A stretch of 64,000 nucleotides of DNA from assembly GCA_963971165.1 (NCBI GenBank), contig OZ020189.1:130784007-130848006 (forward strand), written 5' to 3'. The notes under the pieces are model-generated. The model worked only from the letters and a program-made list of their open reading frames with translations, did no database searches and had not been told where the DNA came from. Position numbers and translations under genes: made by a program. The DNA is from Philopedon plagiatum (lineage: Eukaryota; Arthropoda; Insecta; Coleoptera; Curculionidae). Shown here in pieces: positions 23,238-34,829 of this stretch (position 1 is its first letter; every line of letters begins with the position of its first letter).

Positions 23238-23561
23238 TTTTTTTTTATCTTCTGACAGCCCACGAAGACCGAGGTCTAAGTACTATGTACCGTGGATGTA
23301 CTGGGGAATCGACTCACACATCCAGAGTTGGAAACATCCGTTGTGATTTCACCAGACCTTTTTTTACGAGGTTGTGTGGGGTGGTACCACCTCTGTCGAG
23401 GAAGAATTCCTCTACCACCTTCCACTTTCTGTGACAATCCTACTAACTGTCTGGTCACACTTTTTTTATTAAGCGTGCGGCCGGGCCAGGATTCGAACCT
23501 GGTCTAGTGCCGGAGACGCGTAACAAACCCAGCGCGTTGGACCACTGGGCTATTGCTCCGA
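23238..23561 (-). mobile_element. tRNA-headed SINE
   Basis: Minus strand. The head at about 23475-23561 is tRNA-like, with A box TAGCCCAGTGG and B box GGTTCGAATCC. A linker and body follow, with GGTGGTAGAGGAATTC, GAGGTGGTACCACC and GGATGTGTGAGTCGATTCC. The tail holds CACGGTACATAGTACTTAG, GTCTTCGTGGGCTGTCAG and an A-run at 23238-23246. The T arm is perfect (CCAGG/CCTGG), but the acceptor ends do not pair, so it is a SINE head and not a tRNA gene. The body is shared with 22571-22713 and with the 5S-headed copy at 40903-41200. Confidence 0.87.
23489..23552 (-). promoter_or_regulatory. Internal Pol III promoter (A and B boxes)
   Basis: On the minus strand the A box TAGCCCAGTGG covers 23542-23552 and the B box GGTTCGAATCC covers 23489-23499. 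Both fit the type 2 Pol III consensus, and the spacing is normal for a tRNA-type head. The promoter would drive SINE transcription toward lower coordinates. Confidence 0.8.
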
Positions 23562-23952
23562 CATAAAAGTGGTTAATGTCCACTTCTTTAACAAAAGCCT
23601 ACTAAATATCGTTCTATGTTGAATTTTCACTGTCCTTCCTTTATAAACCTATAACTTAAAATTTTATATCGGAGCAAGCAACTGAATTTAAAAATATTAT
23701 TAACATTTCCCTCTTTCAATACGTTTAAACGACCGATGCATTGAAGAATAAAATGCAGTGCATACGGCTCCAGTATGTTTGTGAAAATAAAATGGAAAAA
23801 TATGGTCCAAGTTAGCAGGCGTACATAGAAACAATTGCAGCGGAATAATGTTTTCCTCGCATGTTGGATGGTACGTTTTATGGGTGCTTTTAAAAAGCAA
23901 AAATTTTCATATCAAACAAATAAAAAAGTAATATATAGTTCCGTAATATTTC

Positions 23953-26900
23953 CACTTAAATCTCCAAGCAAGTCCCAAGGATGTGCTATGAAGGCAAACG
24001 AGGGTTGTTTATTATACTTTGACAAAATTTCTCCATATAAAAACGGTCAGATTTACTATTTTTAAGAATGGCCTAATCTGACAGTCAAAGGTGTAAACTG
24101 ATAAGTGCAAGAAAAAAACAACTAAGTTTTGTGCTATGAATTCATTAGTTTTTTCTTAAATTTATAAAGAATATATAACAATTGAACTAGGATAATTTTA
24201 CCTACAATATCCAAGATAAAATTTAATATTTTTCCGAGGTTAGTGTATTAACTAATAATTCTGGACTTGAGTATTAAAAGATCCAATCTCCGTTTTCAGC
24301 GTTTTGAGATATTGCTTATACTCTTAAACACATAATTTTAATTGGATCGCTATATAACTTTTAAATGTTTTTTTAACTAAAATCAGAAAATACTGTAAAA
24401 ATAGCAGTTGTTTTATTAGAGTTACACATATTATATTTAAACAATTTTTAATATTTCATGATTTTGATGGAGATTTATAAATTTAATTAATTGGAGATAG
24501 AAAATTGTGTGCTTACCTTTTTATTAAAATGGTAAACTTCATTAAAATCTGCCTGTCTCAAAGATGTGCTATGAAGGCAAACTAAAGTTGTTTATTATCC
24601 TTTGACAAAATGTATCAATATAAAAACGGTCAGATTTACTTTTCTTAAGAATGGCCTAATCTGAGAGTCAAAGGTGTAAACTGATAAGTGCAAGAAAAAA
24701 ACAACTAAGTTTTGTGCTATGATTTCCTTAGTTTTTTCTTAAATTTATAAAGAAAATGGTAATATAACAATTGAACTAGAATAATTTTGCCAACAATATC
24801 CAAGATAAAATTTTATATTTTTCCGAGGTTAGTGTATTAACTGCTAATTCTGGACCTGAGTATTAAAAGAGACACTCTCCATTTTTAGCTTTTTGAGATA
24901 TTGCTTATAATGTTAAATATATAATTTTAGTTGGATGGCTATGAAACTTTTAAATATTTTTTAACTAAAATTAAAAAATACTGTAAAAATAGCAGTAGCT
25001 TTATTAGAGTTACCCATATTATATTTAAATAATTTTTAATATTTCATGATTTTAATAGAGATTGGCCTTTTTATAAATTTAATTAATTGGAGATTGGAAA
25101 TTATGTGTTTAGCTTTTTATTAAAATCGTAGACTTCATTAAAATCGGCAAACAAGACTCAAAGATGTGCTATGAAGGCAAACGGCGGTTGTTTATAATTA
25201 TACTTTGACAAAATTTCTCCGTATAAAAATGGTGAGATTTACTATTCTTAAGAATGGCCTAATTCGGCAGTCAAAGGTTCAAACTGATAAGTCTAAGAAA
25301 AAAACAACTAAGTTTTGTGCTGTGAATTCCTTAGTTTTTTCTTAAATTTATAAATAAAATATAACAATTGAACTAGGATAATTTTACCAACAATATCCAA
25401 GATAAAATTTAATATTTTCCGAGGTTAGTGTATTAACTAATAATTATGGACTTGAGTATTAAAAGAGCCAATCTCCGTTTTCAGCATTTCGAGATATTGC
25501 TTATAATGTTAAACACATAATTTTAACTGGATGGCTATAGAACTTTTAAATGTTTTTTTAACTAAAATTAGAAAATACTGTAAAAATAGCAGTTGTTTTA
25601 TTAGAGTTACACATATTATATTTAAACAATTTTTAATATTTCATGATTTTGATGGAGATTGACCTTTTTATAAATTTAATTAATTGGAGATAGAAAATTG
25701 TGTGCTTACCTTTTTATTAAAATGGTAAACTTCATTAAAATCTGCAAGCAAGTCTCAAAGATGTGCTTTGAAGGCAAACGAGGGTTGTTTCTTATATTTT
25801 GACAAAATCTATCCATATAAAAACGGTCGGATTTACTATTCTTAAAAATGGCCTAATTCGATAGTCAAAGGTTTAAACTGGTAAGTGTAAGAAAAAATCA
25901 ACAACAGTTTTGTGCTATATATCATTAGTTTTTTCTTAAACTTATAAAGAAAATGGTAATATAACAATTGAACTAGAATAATTTTGCCAAAGATATCCAA
26001 GATAAAATTTAATATTTTTCCGAGGTTAGTGTATTCACTAATAATTCTGGACCTGAGTATTAAAAGAGCCTATCTCCATTTTCAGCGTTTTGAGATATTG
26101 CTTATACTGTTAAACACATAATTTTAATTGGATCGCTATATAACTTTTAAATATTTTTTTAACTAAAATTAGAAAATACAGTAAAAATAGCAGTGATTTA
26201 ATTAGAGTTACATATATTTATTATATCTAAACAATTTTAAATATTTTATGGTTTTGCTGGAGATTGGCCTTTTTATAAATTTAATTAATTGGAGATAGAA
26301 AATTGTGTGCTTACCTTTTTATTAAAATGGTAAACTTCATTAAAATCTGCAAGCAAGTCTCAAAGATGTGCTTTGGAGGCAAACGAGGGTTGTTTCTTAT
26401 ACTTTGACAAAATCTATCCATATAAAAACGGTCAGACTTACTATTCTCAAAAATGGCCTAATTCGACAGTCAAAGGTTTAAACTGATAAGTGTAAGAAAA
26501 AACAACAACAGTTTTGTGCTATGCATCATTAGTTTTTTCTTAAACATAAAGAAAATGGAAATATAACAATTGAACTAGAATAATTTTGCAAACGTTATCC
26601 AAGATACAATTTAATATTTTTCCGAGGTTAGTGAATTAACTAATAATTCTGGACCTGAGTATTAAAAGAGACAATCTACATTTTTAACGTTTTGAGATAT
26701 TTCTTATAGTTAAACACATAATTTTAATTGGATGGCTATATAACATTTAAATGTTTTTTTAACTTAAATTAGAAAATACAGTAAAAATATCAGTGATTTT
26801 ATTAGAGTTACATAATATACTATATTTAAACAATTTTAAATATTTCATGATTTTGATGGAGATTAGCCTTTTTATAAATTTAATTAATTGGAGATAGAAA

Positions 26901-29900
26901 ATTGTCTGCTTACCTTTTTATTATAATGGTAAACTTCATTAAAATCTGCAAGCACGTCTCAATGATGTGCTTTGAAGGCAAACGAGGGTTGTTTATTATA
27001 CTTTGACAAAATTTATCCATATAAAAACGGTCAGATTTACTATTCTTAAAAATGGCCTAATTCGACCGTCAAAGGTTTAAACTGAAAAGTGTAAGAAAAA
27101 AACAACAACAGTCTTGTGCTATACATCATTAGTTTTTTCTTAAACTTATAAAGAAAATGGAAATATAACAATTGAACTAGAATAATTTTGCAAACGATAT
27201 CCAAGATAAAATATAATATTTTTCCGAGGTTAGTGTATTAACTAATAGTTCTGGACCTGAGTATTAAAAGAGACAATCTACAGTTTTAACGATTTGAGAT
27301 ATTTCTTATACTGTTAAACACGTAACTTTAATTGGATGGCTATATAACATTTAAATGTTTTTTAACTAAAATTAGAAAATCCAGTAAAAATAGCAGTGAT
27401 TTTATTAGAGTTACATAATATATTATATTTAAACAATTTTAAATATTTCATGATTTTGATGGAGATTAGCCTTTTTATAAATTTAATTAATTGGAGATAG
27501 AAAATTGTCTGCTTACCTTTTTATTAAAATGGTAAACTTCATTAAAATCTGCAAGCAAGTCTCAAAGATGTGCTTTGAAGGCAAACGAGGGTTGTTTCTT
27601 ATATTTTGACAAAATCTATCCATATAAAAACGGTCGGATTTACTATTCTTAAAAATGGCCTAATTCGATAGTCAAAGGTTTAAACTGGTAAGTGTAAGAA
27701 AAAATCAACAACAGTTTTGTGCTATATATCATTAGTTTTTTCTTAAACTTATAAAGAAAATGGTAATATAACAATTGAACTAGAATAATTTTGCCAAAGA
27801 TATCCAAGATAAAATTTAATATTTTTCCGAGGTTAGTGTATTCACTAATAATTCTGGACCTGAGTATTAAAAGAGCCTATCTCCATTTTCAGCGTTTTGA
27901 GATATTGCTTATACTGTTAAACACATAATTTTAATTGGATCGCTATATAACTTTTAAATATTTTTTTAACTAAAATTAGAAAATACAGTAAAAATAGCAG
28001 TGATTTAATTAGAGTTACATATATTTATTATATCTAAACAATTTTAAATATTTTATGGTTTTGCTGGAGATTGGCCTTTTTATAAATTTAATTAATTGGA
28101 GATAGGAAATTGTGTGCTTACCTTTTTATTAAAATGGTAAACTTCATTAAAATCTGCAAGCAAGTCTCAAAGATGTGCTTTGGAGGCAAGCGAGGGTTGT
28201 TTCTTATACTTTGACAAAATCTATCCATATAAAAACGGTCAGACTTACTATTCTCAAAAATGGCCTAATTCGACAGTCAAAGGTTTAAACTGATAAGTGT
28301 AAGAAAAAACAACAACAGTTTTGTGCTATGCATCATTAGTTTTTTCTTAAACATAAAGAAAATGGAAATATAACAATTGAACTAGAATAATTTTGCAAAC
28401 GTTATCCAAGATACAATTTAATATTTTTCCGAGGTTAGTGAATTAACTAATAATTCTGGACCTGAGTATTAAAAGAGACAATCTACATTTTTAACGTTTT
28501 GAGATATTTCTTATAGTTAAACACATAATTTTAATTGGATGGCTATATAACATTTAAATGTTTTTTTAACTTAAATTAGAAAATACAGTAAAAATATCAG
28601 TGATTTTATTAGAGTTACATAATATACTATATTTAAACAATTTTAAATATTTCATGATTTTGATGGAGATTAGCCTTTTTATAAATTTAATTAATTGGAG
28701 ATAGAAAATTGTCTGCTTACCTTTTTATTATAATGGTAAACTTCATTAAAATCTGCAAGCACGTCTCAATGATGTGCTTTGAAGGCAAACGAGGGTTGTT
28801 TATTATACTTTGACAAAATTTATCCATATAAAAACGGTCAGATTTACTATTCTTAAAAATGGCCTAATTCGACCGTCAAAGGTTTAAACTGAAAAGTGTA
28901 AGAAAAAAACAACAACAGTCTTGTGCTATACATCATTAGTTTTTTCTTAAACTTATAAAGAAAATGGAAATATAACAATTGAACTAGAATAATTTTGCAA
29001 ACGATATCCAAGATAAAATATAATATTTTTCCGAGGTTAGTGTATTAACTAATAGTTCTGGACCTGAGTATTAAAAGAGACAATCTACAGTTTTAACGAT
29101 TTGAGATATTTCTTATACTGTTAAACACGTAACTTTAATTGGATGGCTATATAACATTTAAATGTTTTTTAACTAAAATTAGAAAATCCAGTAAAAATAG
29201 CAGTGATTTTATTAGAGTTACATAATATATTATATTTAAACAATTTTAAATATTTCATGATTTTGATGGAGATTAGCCTTTTTATAAATTTAATTAATTG
29301 GAGATAGAAAATTGTCTGCTTACCTTTTTATTAAAATGGTAAACTTCATTAAAATCTGCAAGCAAGTCTCAAAGATGTGCTTTGAAGGCAAACGAGGGTT
29401 GTTTATTATACATTGACAAAATTTATCCATATAAAAACGGTCAGATTTACTATTCTTAAAAATGGCCTAATTCGACAGTCAAAGGTTTAAACTGATAAGT
29501 GTAAGAAAAAAACAACAACAGTTTTGTGCTATGCATCATTAGTTTTTTCTTAAACATAAAGAAAATGGAAATATAACAATTGAACTAGAATAATTTTGCA
29601 AACGTTATCCAAGATAAAATTTAATATTTTTCCGAGGTTAGTGTATTAACTAATAATTCTGGACCTGAGTATTAAAAGAGCCAATCTCCATTTCTAGCGT
29701 TTTGAGATATTGCTTGTACTGTTAAACACATAATTTTAATTGGACGGCTATATAACGTTTAAATGTTTTTTTAACTAAAATTAGAAAATACGTTAAAAAT
29801 AGCAGTGATTTTATTAGAGTTACATATATTATATTTAAACAATTTTAAATATTTCATGAGTTTGACGGAGATTGGCCTTTTTATAAATTTAATTAATTGG

Positions 29901-29968
29901 AGATAGAAAATTGTGTGCTTACCTTTTTATTAAAATGGTAAACTTTATTAAAATCTGCAAGCAAGTCT
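23953..29968. repeat. Satellite array of ten ~600-bp units
   Basis: The anchor GATGTGCT occurs at 23980, 24563, 25163, 25760, 26365, 26964, 27568, 28172, 28771 and 29374, giving unit lengths of 583-605 bp. Units share TTTTTCCGAGGTTAGTGTATT, AAAAACGGTCAGATTTACTA-like and TTTATAAATTTAATTAATTGG blocks. They are very AT-rich with many stops and no coding potential. The array ends sharply after GCAAGCAAGTCT at about 29968. The first unit is the most diverged in its left part. Units 4-6 and 7-9 form a higher-order duplication. Confidence 0.95.
25700..29373. repeat. Higher-order repeat: three satellite units duplicated
   Basis: Unit 7 repeats the distinctive variants of unit 4 (TTTCTTATATTTTGAC, GGTCGGATTTAC, TATATATCATTAG). 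Unit 8 repeats those of unit 5 and unit 9 those of unit 6. Offsets are 1808, 1807 and 1807 bp. Differences inside the pair are rare, for example AGATAGAAAATT against AGATAGGAAATT and GGCAAACG against GGCAAGCG. Neighbouring units differ far more, so the 1.8-kb block was duplicated recently. Confidence 0.9.
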
Positions 29969-30094
29969 TCTGCACTTTGGCTCTTTTACCGCTAAGCAAA
30001 TTTGGAGATAAGCCCTACTTCAGAAATGGCAAATTAATAATCCTAAGCACTAGGAGTTTGGCCTCTTTTTAGTATGTGGTATTTAACCTGTTCG

Positions 30095-30180
30095 TTTTGA
30101 AAATTGCTATATCTCCAAATTAGCTAAAATGGAGACTGACCCTTTTAATACTTAGGTCTAGAATTATATTTTCAAAACTC
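30095..30180 (-). repeat. Inverted, diverged satellite fragment beyond the array
   Basis: TTGCTATATCTCCAAATTAG, AAAATGGAGACTGACCC and TTTTAATACTTAGGTCTAGAA form the reverse complement of the unit segment around AATTCTGGACCTGAGTATTA through GAGATATTGC, at roughly 75% identity. It lies about 130 bp past the array edge. Confidence 0.65.
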
Positions 30181-30722
30181 TTTTTCCATACAGGGAAGCG
30201 TAAAAACTTGAACGTTGCCTTAAGACTATAGTATGACGTAATAATTGAGTCTTACTTAAAGAGCGGACAGTTTACATTGCTCGACAGCCCATGGTATGCG
30301 AATGTTCTTAAGAATAGCCCTATATATAGGGTGCGGCTCTAAGTACTGACGGATTTCAATGTATTAGGGTAAAATTTGAAAATAAAATAAACTTATGAAA
30401 GATATACTAATGTATTAGAAACAACGTTGTCTATTTTTTAAATTATATTAACTAAATGCTTGCCTTGTCTATGAATACATTCCCTCAAATGGTCTGTAAA
30501 ATTGCGCTTTACTGCAATTGCTTATTAATTGTCCCTATTTCTCGTCTAATTGCAATTTTTAATTCTTCAGTTAATCTTCAGTTAATATACAGGACAATCA
30601 ATAAACAGTTTCGATTTAACAAAAAAAAACATCAGAAGAAATCTGAACTGGTGAGGTCAGGTGACCTTGGGGGCCAATTAATGTTGCCGCGTCGAGAAAT
30701 GGCACGCCCAGGAAATATTCTC
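30181..30722. other. No gene seen
   Basis: No recognisable gene. The 157-codon open frame at 30456-30929 runs into the MITE at 30727 and is probably accidental, since more than 40% of it is MITE sequence. Confidence 0.5.
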
Positions 30723-30726
30723 TTAA

Positions 30727-30925
30727 AGGTGCGCGCACACTTAGGCGAAGCGTCGCGAAGCGAAGAGAATTTTATCCGTCCAAGAAACTTATGTGGAATC
30801 AAATGGAAGCCCGCACAACGCTTCTCGACGCTTCAGTGTGTGGGCTCCCATTTGATTGCATGTAAAGTTCTTGGATTGATAAAACCTCTTCTCTTCGCGA
30901 CGCTTCGCCTAAGTGTGCGCGTACC
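30727..30925. mobile_element. 199-bp fold-back MITE with TTAA target site
   Basis: The arms are about 80 bp long and inverted: the left begins AGGTGCGCGCACACTTAGGC and the right ends CGCCTAAGTGTGCGCGTACC. They continue through GCGAAGCGTCGCGAAGCG-like text to a shared CAAATGG. TTAA flanks both sides (30723-30726 and 30926-30929). A TTAA duplication is typical of piggyBac and also of Kolobok elements; which one mobilised this is not decided. It encodes nothing. Confidence 0.85.
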
Positions 30926-30929
30926 TTAA

Positions 30930-31500
30930 AGTGTTCATAACAGCAGCAGTTATGTGGCGTGGCCCCATCTTGTTGCCGTAACCTTTACTTGACCCATTTT
31001 ACGACAATAGCAAACAAAACAAACTTTTTTAAAAAGTACTGTCTGTCAGAGTATCTCAGTGTATATACTTTTTCGAAGCGATAGCAATGTTTTCAAAACA
31101 CTGACAATCCAGCATAAGCATATCATCCGCGCTTGCATTGTAATGTGGCATTGTTTGACAATATTTTATGATAAATGAATGTTCTGAGAGTAAACGAAAA
31201 GCAAACATTGTCAACAAAATAGGTTGCCATTGAGCGCATCAGCGATTTGAAAGTTTATTTCTGGTCTGCATGAAATTGAATTTTTTGTTATTTTATTTAA
31301 TGGATTCGATAAATTTTTATACTTAGATTCTGCTTTCGTTCGAACGAAAGTAAAAAGAGGAACAAATGATGGCCACAACTAACTAGCACGGAGGCTAGTA
31401 CATTGCATTTTTTAAAACCGTCCATAGGGTTTTACATGTTAAATTTTTAATCCCATGTCCCACTGTCCAACAAGAAATATGCAGGTATTTGTTTTTAATT
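30930..31500. other. No gene seen
   Basis: No coding region, RNA gene or repeat partner recognised. Confidence 0.4.
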
Positions 31501-31504
31501 TCAT

Positions 31505-31600
31505 AAATCGTTTAAGGAAGTCATTACAAACCCAAAAATATTATTTTGAAGAGAATTACTGGGATAATTTAAATAAAAAAAAAATTACGTTGTAATTTAT
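31505..31600. repeat. Dispersed repeat shared with 60508-60605
   Basis: AATCGTTTAAGGAAGTC, ACAAACCCAAAAATATT and GGGATAATTTAAAT occur in the same order and orientation at 60508-60605 with scattered changes. The class is unknown. Confidence 0.6.
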
Positions 31601-31604
31601 TAAC

Positions 31605-31661
31605 GGACTTATTAAGCCAATCTACAAGAAAGGAGACAGCAAAGAATGCCAAAACTATAAT
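31605..31661 (+). mobile_element. Tiny LINE reverse transcriptase relic
   Basis: The plus strand reads GLIKPIYKKGDSKECQNYN. This matches the widely conserved start of the reverse transcriptase domain in LINEs (PIYKKGD...C.NYR type), from a lineage other than the Jockey-like copies here. Only about 19 codons survive. Confidence 0.6.
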
Positions 31662-31739
31662 GAGAAGAGCGTTCAGGGACGATAAAAAATATTTAAAAAT
31701 ACAGAAAACGAAGAAATTTGAACTGTTAACTAAGGTGTA

Positions 31740-32150
31740 ATTTTTGGGGTTAGTGAGGCCAGAAAATACAATTTTCTTTAACAGATGTTAAAAAAGTTGT
31801 CGGTGAGGGAGGATAAGAGGGAGCGGCTGAAAATTTTTCCAAAAATGTTAGTTAGGTGCTTCATTTTTTTGGTTGGTAAAAAAATAATGGGTGGAGGGGG
31901 ATAAAAAGGGAGTGGCTGAAAATTTCTCCAAGAATTTTAACGAATTTGTCAGTTTCGGGGCTATTGAGGTTCGAAAATCTAATTTTGTCTAACACATGTT
32001 AATTGGCAATTTCTCAACAACGTTAACTGCTATGACGTTTTCTGGGTTATTGAGGTCAGAAAAGCTAATTTTGTGTATAGGATGTTATAAGGATTAATGG
32101 CAGAAGGGGGGGGGGTAAGGGGTGGCTGGGAATTTCTTCTAAAATGGTAA
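31740..32150. repeat. Degenerate G-rich tandem repeat, about three units
   Basis: Similar blocks recur: GGGGTTAGTGAGGCCAGAAAA, then GGGGCTATTGAGGTTCGAAAA, then GGGTTATTGAGGTCAGAAAAG. Each precedes an AATTTTCTTTAACA- or AATTTTGTCTAACA-like run. GGAGGGGGATAAAAAGGGAG and a 10-G run near 32108 lie between. Spacing is irregular, with the last two about 90 bp apart. Confidence 0.5.
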
Positions 32151-32159
32151 GTAATATGT

Positions 32160-34585
32160 CATATTTAAGTTTGTTCAGGTTACACTTGCTAGTTTAACAC
32201 TTTTGGTTGTCAAATTGGACCGGACTAACGTTGAAGAATCTGACCGATAATGACGTCATAGCAAACGCCGATCGCATTAAATCCTAGTAATGTTAAATAA
32301 TTAATGTACGGACCTGCAAAAAAGAAATCGTTCTCTTCAAAATGTAGATTTCAGACACTGATATATTTAGAGACCGGTATTCCAATGAGAAACACTCTAC
32401 ACCATTTCATCAACATCTCATCTTTAGGAAAATAATGAAAATATATTTTCCTCGACACTACGAAAATCGTGAAAAAAATCTTTAAGTCTTAAAAACAAAG
32501 TTGAAAACTGACGTCAAAACGTATTTGCGTAACTTGAGCAGGTGTGCCCATGTTAGTTGTCAACCTAAGCAAGCCTGAGCAAATATTTATCATAGTTAAG
32601 ATTTAAAATAAATATTTCCTTATGTCGATCAGGCCATACTGATTTAGCCTGAAAGGTACCAGGCGCTACTAGTACGTCCTAGGAAAAACGCAAACGTCCT
32701 AACAATAGTAGGCAGGTTTAGTATATCCTAGGCCACACTAGTATATCCTGAATGATGGTTCCTGTAATATATCGATGCGACCTGTAAATTGCTGCTACTA
32801 CCTCTCAACAACCAGAAACGTAGCGGGAAGAGACGCACGGCTATAACAACCGTGATTATGATACAATAAATAAACGGCTACAAAAAATCACTGCTATTTG
32901 TCACTAAGACATAGGTGGAGCAGTCACTGCTCACTAAAATCGCAAGTTGGTCCACCTCTAATCGTAGTACTGTCGTCCTGCTAGGTACTGGACGAGCTGA
33001 ATAAGCTGCTGCAAAGTTATCGGCAACTTTTCGATACTGACATTCTTTTTATACAGATTTGAAACCATTTCAATTCGTTCATTAATGTAAATGAGTATTT
33101 TTTAAAAGCAAAATAGTGGCAACGAAGTTTTAGTTTAGTTTTTCCAAGGCCCAATGTTTATAGCCAGTAAGTTATAAGGCGGTGAAATTTCAGGCTAAAC
33201 ACCAATAAGATGTGTAAGCAAGAAAATTAGAATATCATTTTCTTGTCTTCTAAGATTCTATAATTAACTTTCTAGTAAATAGTAACAAACACATGTGGCA
33301 GCCATGATTGAAAAACTAGCTTAAAATAAGCTCAAAGTAATGATTTGTCCCTTAGCTCCACATATCTACCATATTCAAAATAACATACATTTAAGTTTTC
33401 CCTTCAGTATTATTTATAACCCTTTTTTTGTTTATCTATATTTCGATATGCGCTCGCCGAAGCGGAAGATGCATTTTGACATAGAATTATTGCCTTTTTA
33501 TCCAATTTTTCTTGGTCCGGAATATTATTGCTTACTTACACATAATTTACCTCTAGCATTTTTGGGTTCAGGGTAAAAAGTCACTGCTATTTAAAAATAA
33601 ACGGACATTTTTATTCTTTAATTTATATGAAATAATAGAGTAGTTGCAAACTTTTATTATACTGTTAATATAAAAACGTTTGCTCATGCGAAGAAAAAAT
33701 ATTAAATATACTGCAAAAAATGTAACCTATATTAAGTACATATTATAGAATAGACATATTGATATACTTAACACGAGAAAAGTTTAGTAAGGGTGGGGCT
33801 TAGTGTTGGCACCCATTTTGATGCTTTAATGATGATATTTAATAATCATTCTAAAATGTGAAAAACAGAGAAATTTTTACAAATGGACTATAGAAGTTGA
33901 TATCGGAATGGCATACAAGACTGATTTTGCTGGCCCGTAATTTAGGTAGGCAACAGACTGCCTGGTCTAAATAGTGATCGAAGATTGGGGCTAGCACCTT
34001 TCAGCCCTTTTTTCCGTATCTTATCGATCTTTTCTGTGGAATATCTCAAAGGAATGTGGGTTCTAAGTTTGTGTATTCGACTCTACTTGAAAGATTATAG
34101 ATAAACAGCGGGTATAGAAATATGTACATTAATATATTGTTAAATGTATGTCGAGTTACCCATGATTTAACGCAAGCTAGTCAACGTCTCATTAAAAATA
34201 AATCTCTGTCTGTTTCTAAATTCGGGTAATCGGAAGCGATGGTGAAGCTACAAAGCGAAAAACGCATTGCCTATTCTGTCTTGTGTTTGTTTTGAAGTAT
34301 TATTGTGAGTTTTTGGACGACTATTAAATATGAAATAGAAACAAATCTTTCTGCAATTATCCTGAAAATGAAAAATATATATTTGTATTTAAATAAATAT
34401 ATGTACTACATATTTTATTTAGGCTCCACATAGTTGTTCACTCTCAACTACTATTTTCCGATATTCCACACAAATACCCCGTAAAATTCACAGTTAAAGC
34501 CTGATTTGATTTTAGATTAGCATAGAGAATTAAACTCTTCTAATTAGTCCATATCGTTTTATTTCATAAAAATTTTAAAAAAAGT
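32160..34585. other. No gene seen
   Basis: Mostly AT-rich. A GTCAACCTAAGC motif at about 32560 recurs at 43027 and 43050. The 78-codon open frame at 33340-33576 has no recognisable domain. I see no RNA gene. Confidence 0.45.
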
Positions 34586-34587
34586 TT

Positions 34588-34658
34588 ACTCGAGCATAGC
34601 CTCGAACCCACGACTTCATAGTCCCCTAGCTGAGACTCTACCTCTGGACCACGTTTCT
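34588..34658 (-). pseudogene. tRNA-like relic or SINE head
   Basis: On the minus strand, TGGTCCAGAGGTAGAGTC has an A-box form and GGGTTCGAGGC resembles a B box. Spacing fits a tRNA-derived sequence. An A/T-rich AAACTTTTTTTAAAAT follows downstream. The acceptor stem does not pair convincingly, so I call it a tRNA pseudogene or a short tRNA-derived SINE rather than a functional tRNA. Confidence 0.5.
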
Positions 34659-34660
34659 AA

Positions 34661-34826
34661 TAGGTCTGTTCCAACAAGCATAAGCAAGCAGTTAGAATTG
34701 TTTTCTGACCGTCCGAAACAATCAGTGCACTACAAGAGTCTGTCGCTGTGCAACATGTAATATTTATCTGGGCAACTTTATTTCTGATCAAAAACCGTTC
34801 TCGGACGCTGTGTTGGAACAAATCTA
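34661..34826. mobile_element. 166-bp MITE
   Basis: The left end TAGGTCTGTTCCAACAAG and the right end, read inverted as TAGATTTGTTCCAACACAG, match over about 18 bp. The interior is non-coding. The TA at each edge may be the target duplication, which would suggest a mariner-type source; this is not certain. Confidence 0.6.
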
Positions 34827-34829
34827 ATG

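Noticed and set aside
23475..23561. tRNA gene on the minus strand
   Set aside because: A and B boxes and the T arm are good, but the acceptor ends do not pair and the sequence continues into a SINE body shared with other copies.
23953..29968. CRISPR-like array of regular repeats
   Set aside because: Units are ~600-bp contiguous satellite monomers, not short repeats with unique spacers, and the context is eukaryotic.
30456..30929. 157-codon open frame
   Set aside because: Its second part is a fold-back MITE inserted at TTAA; there is no recognisable domain and no second copy of the peptide.
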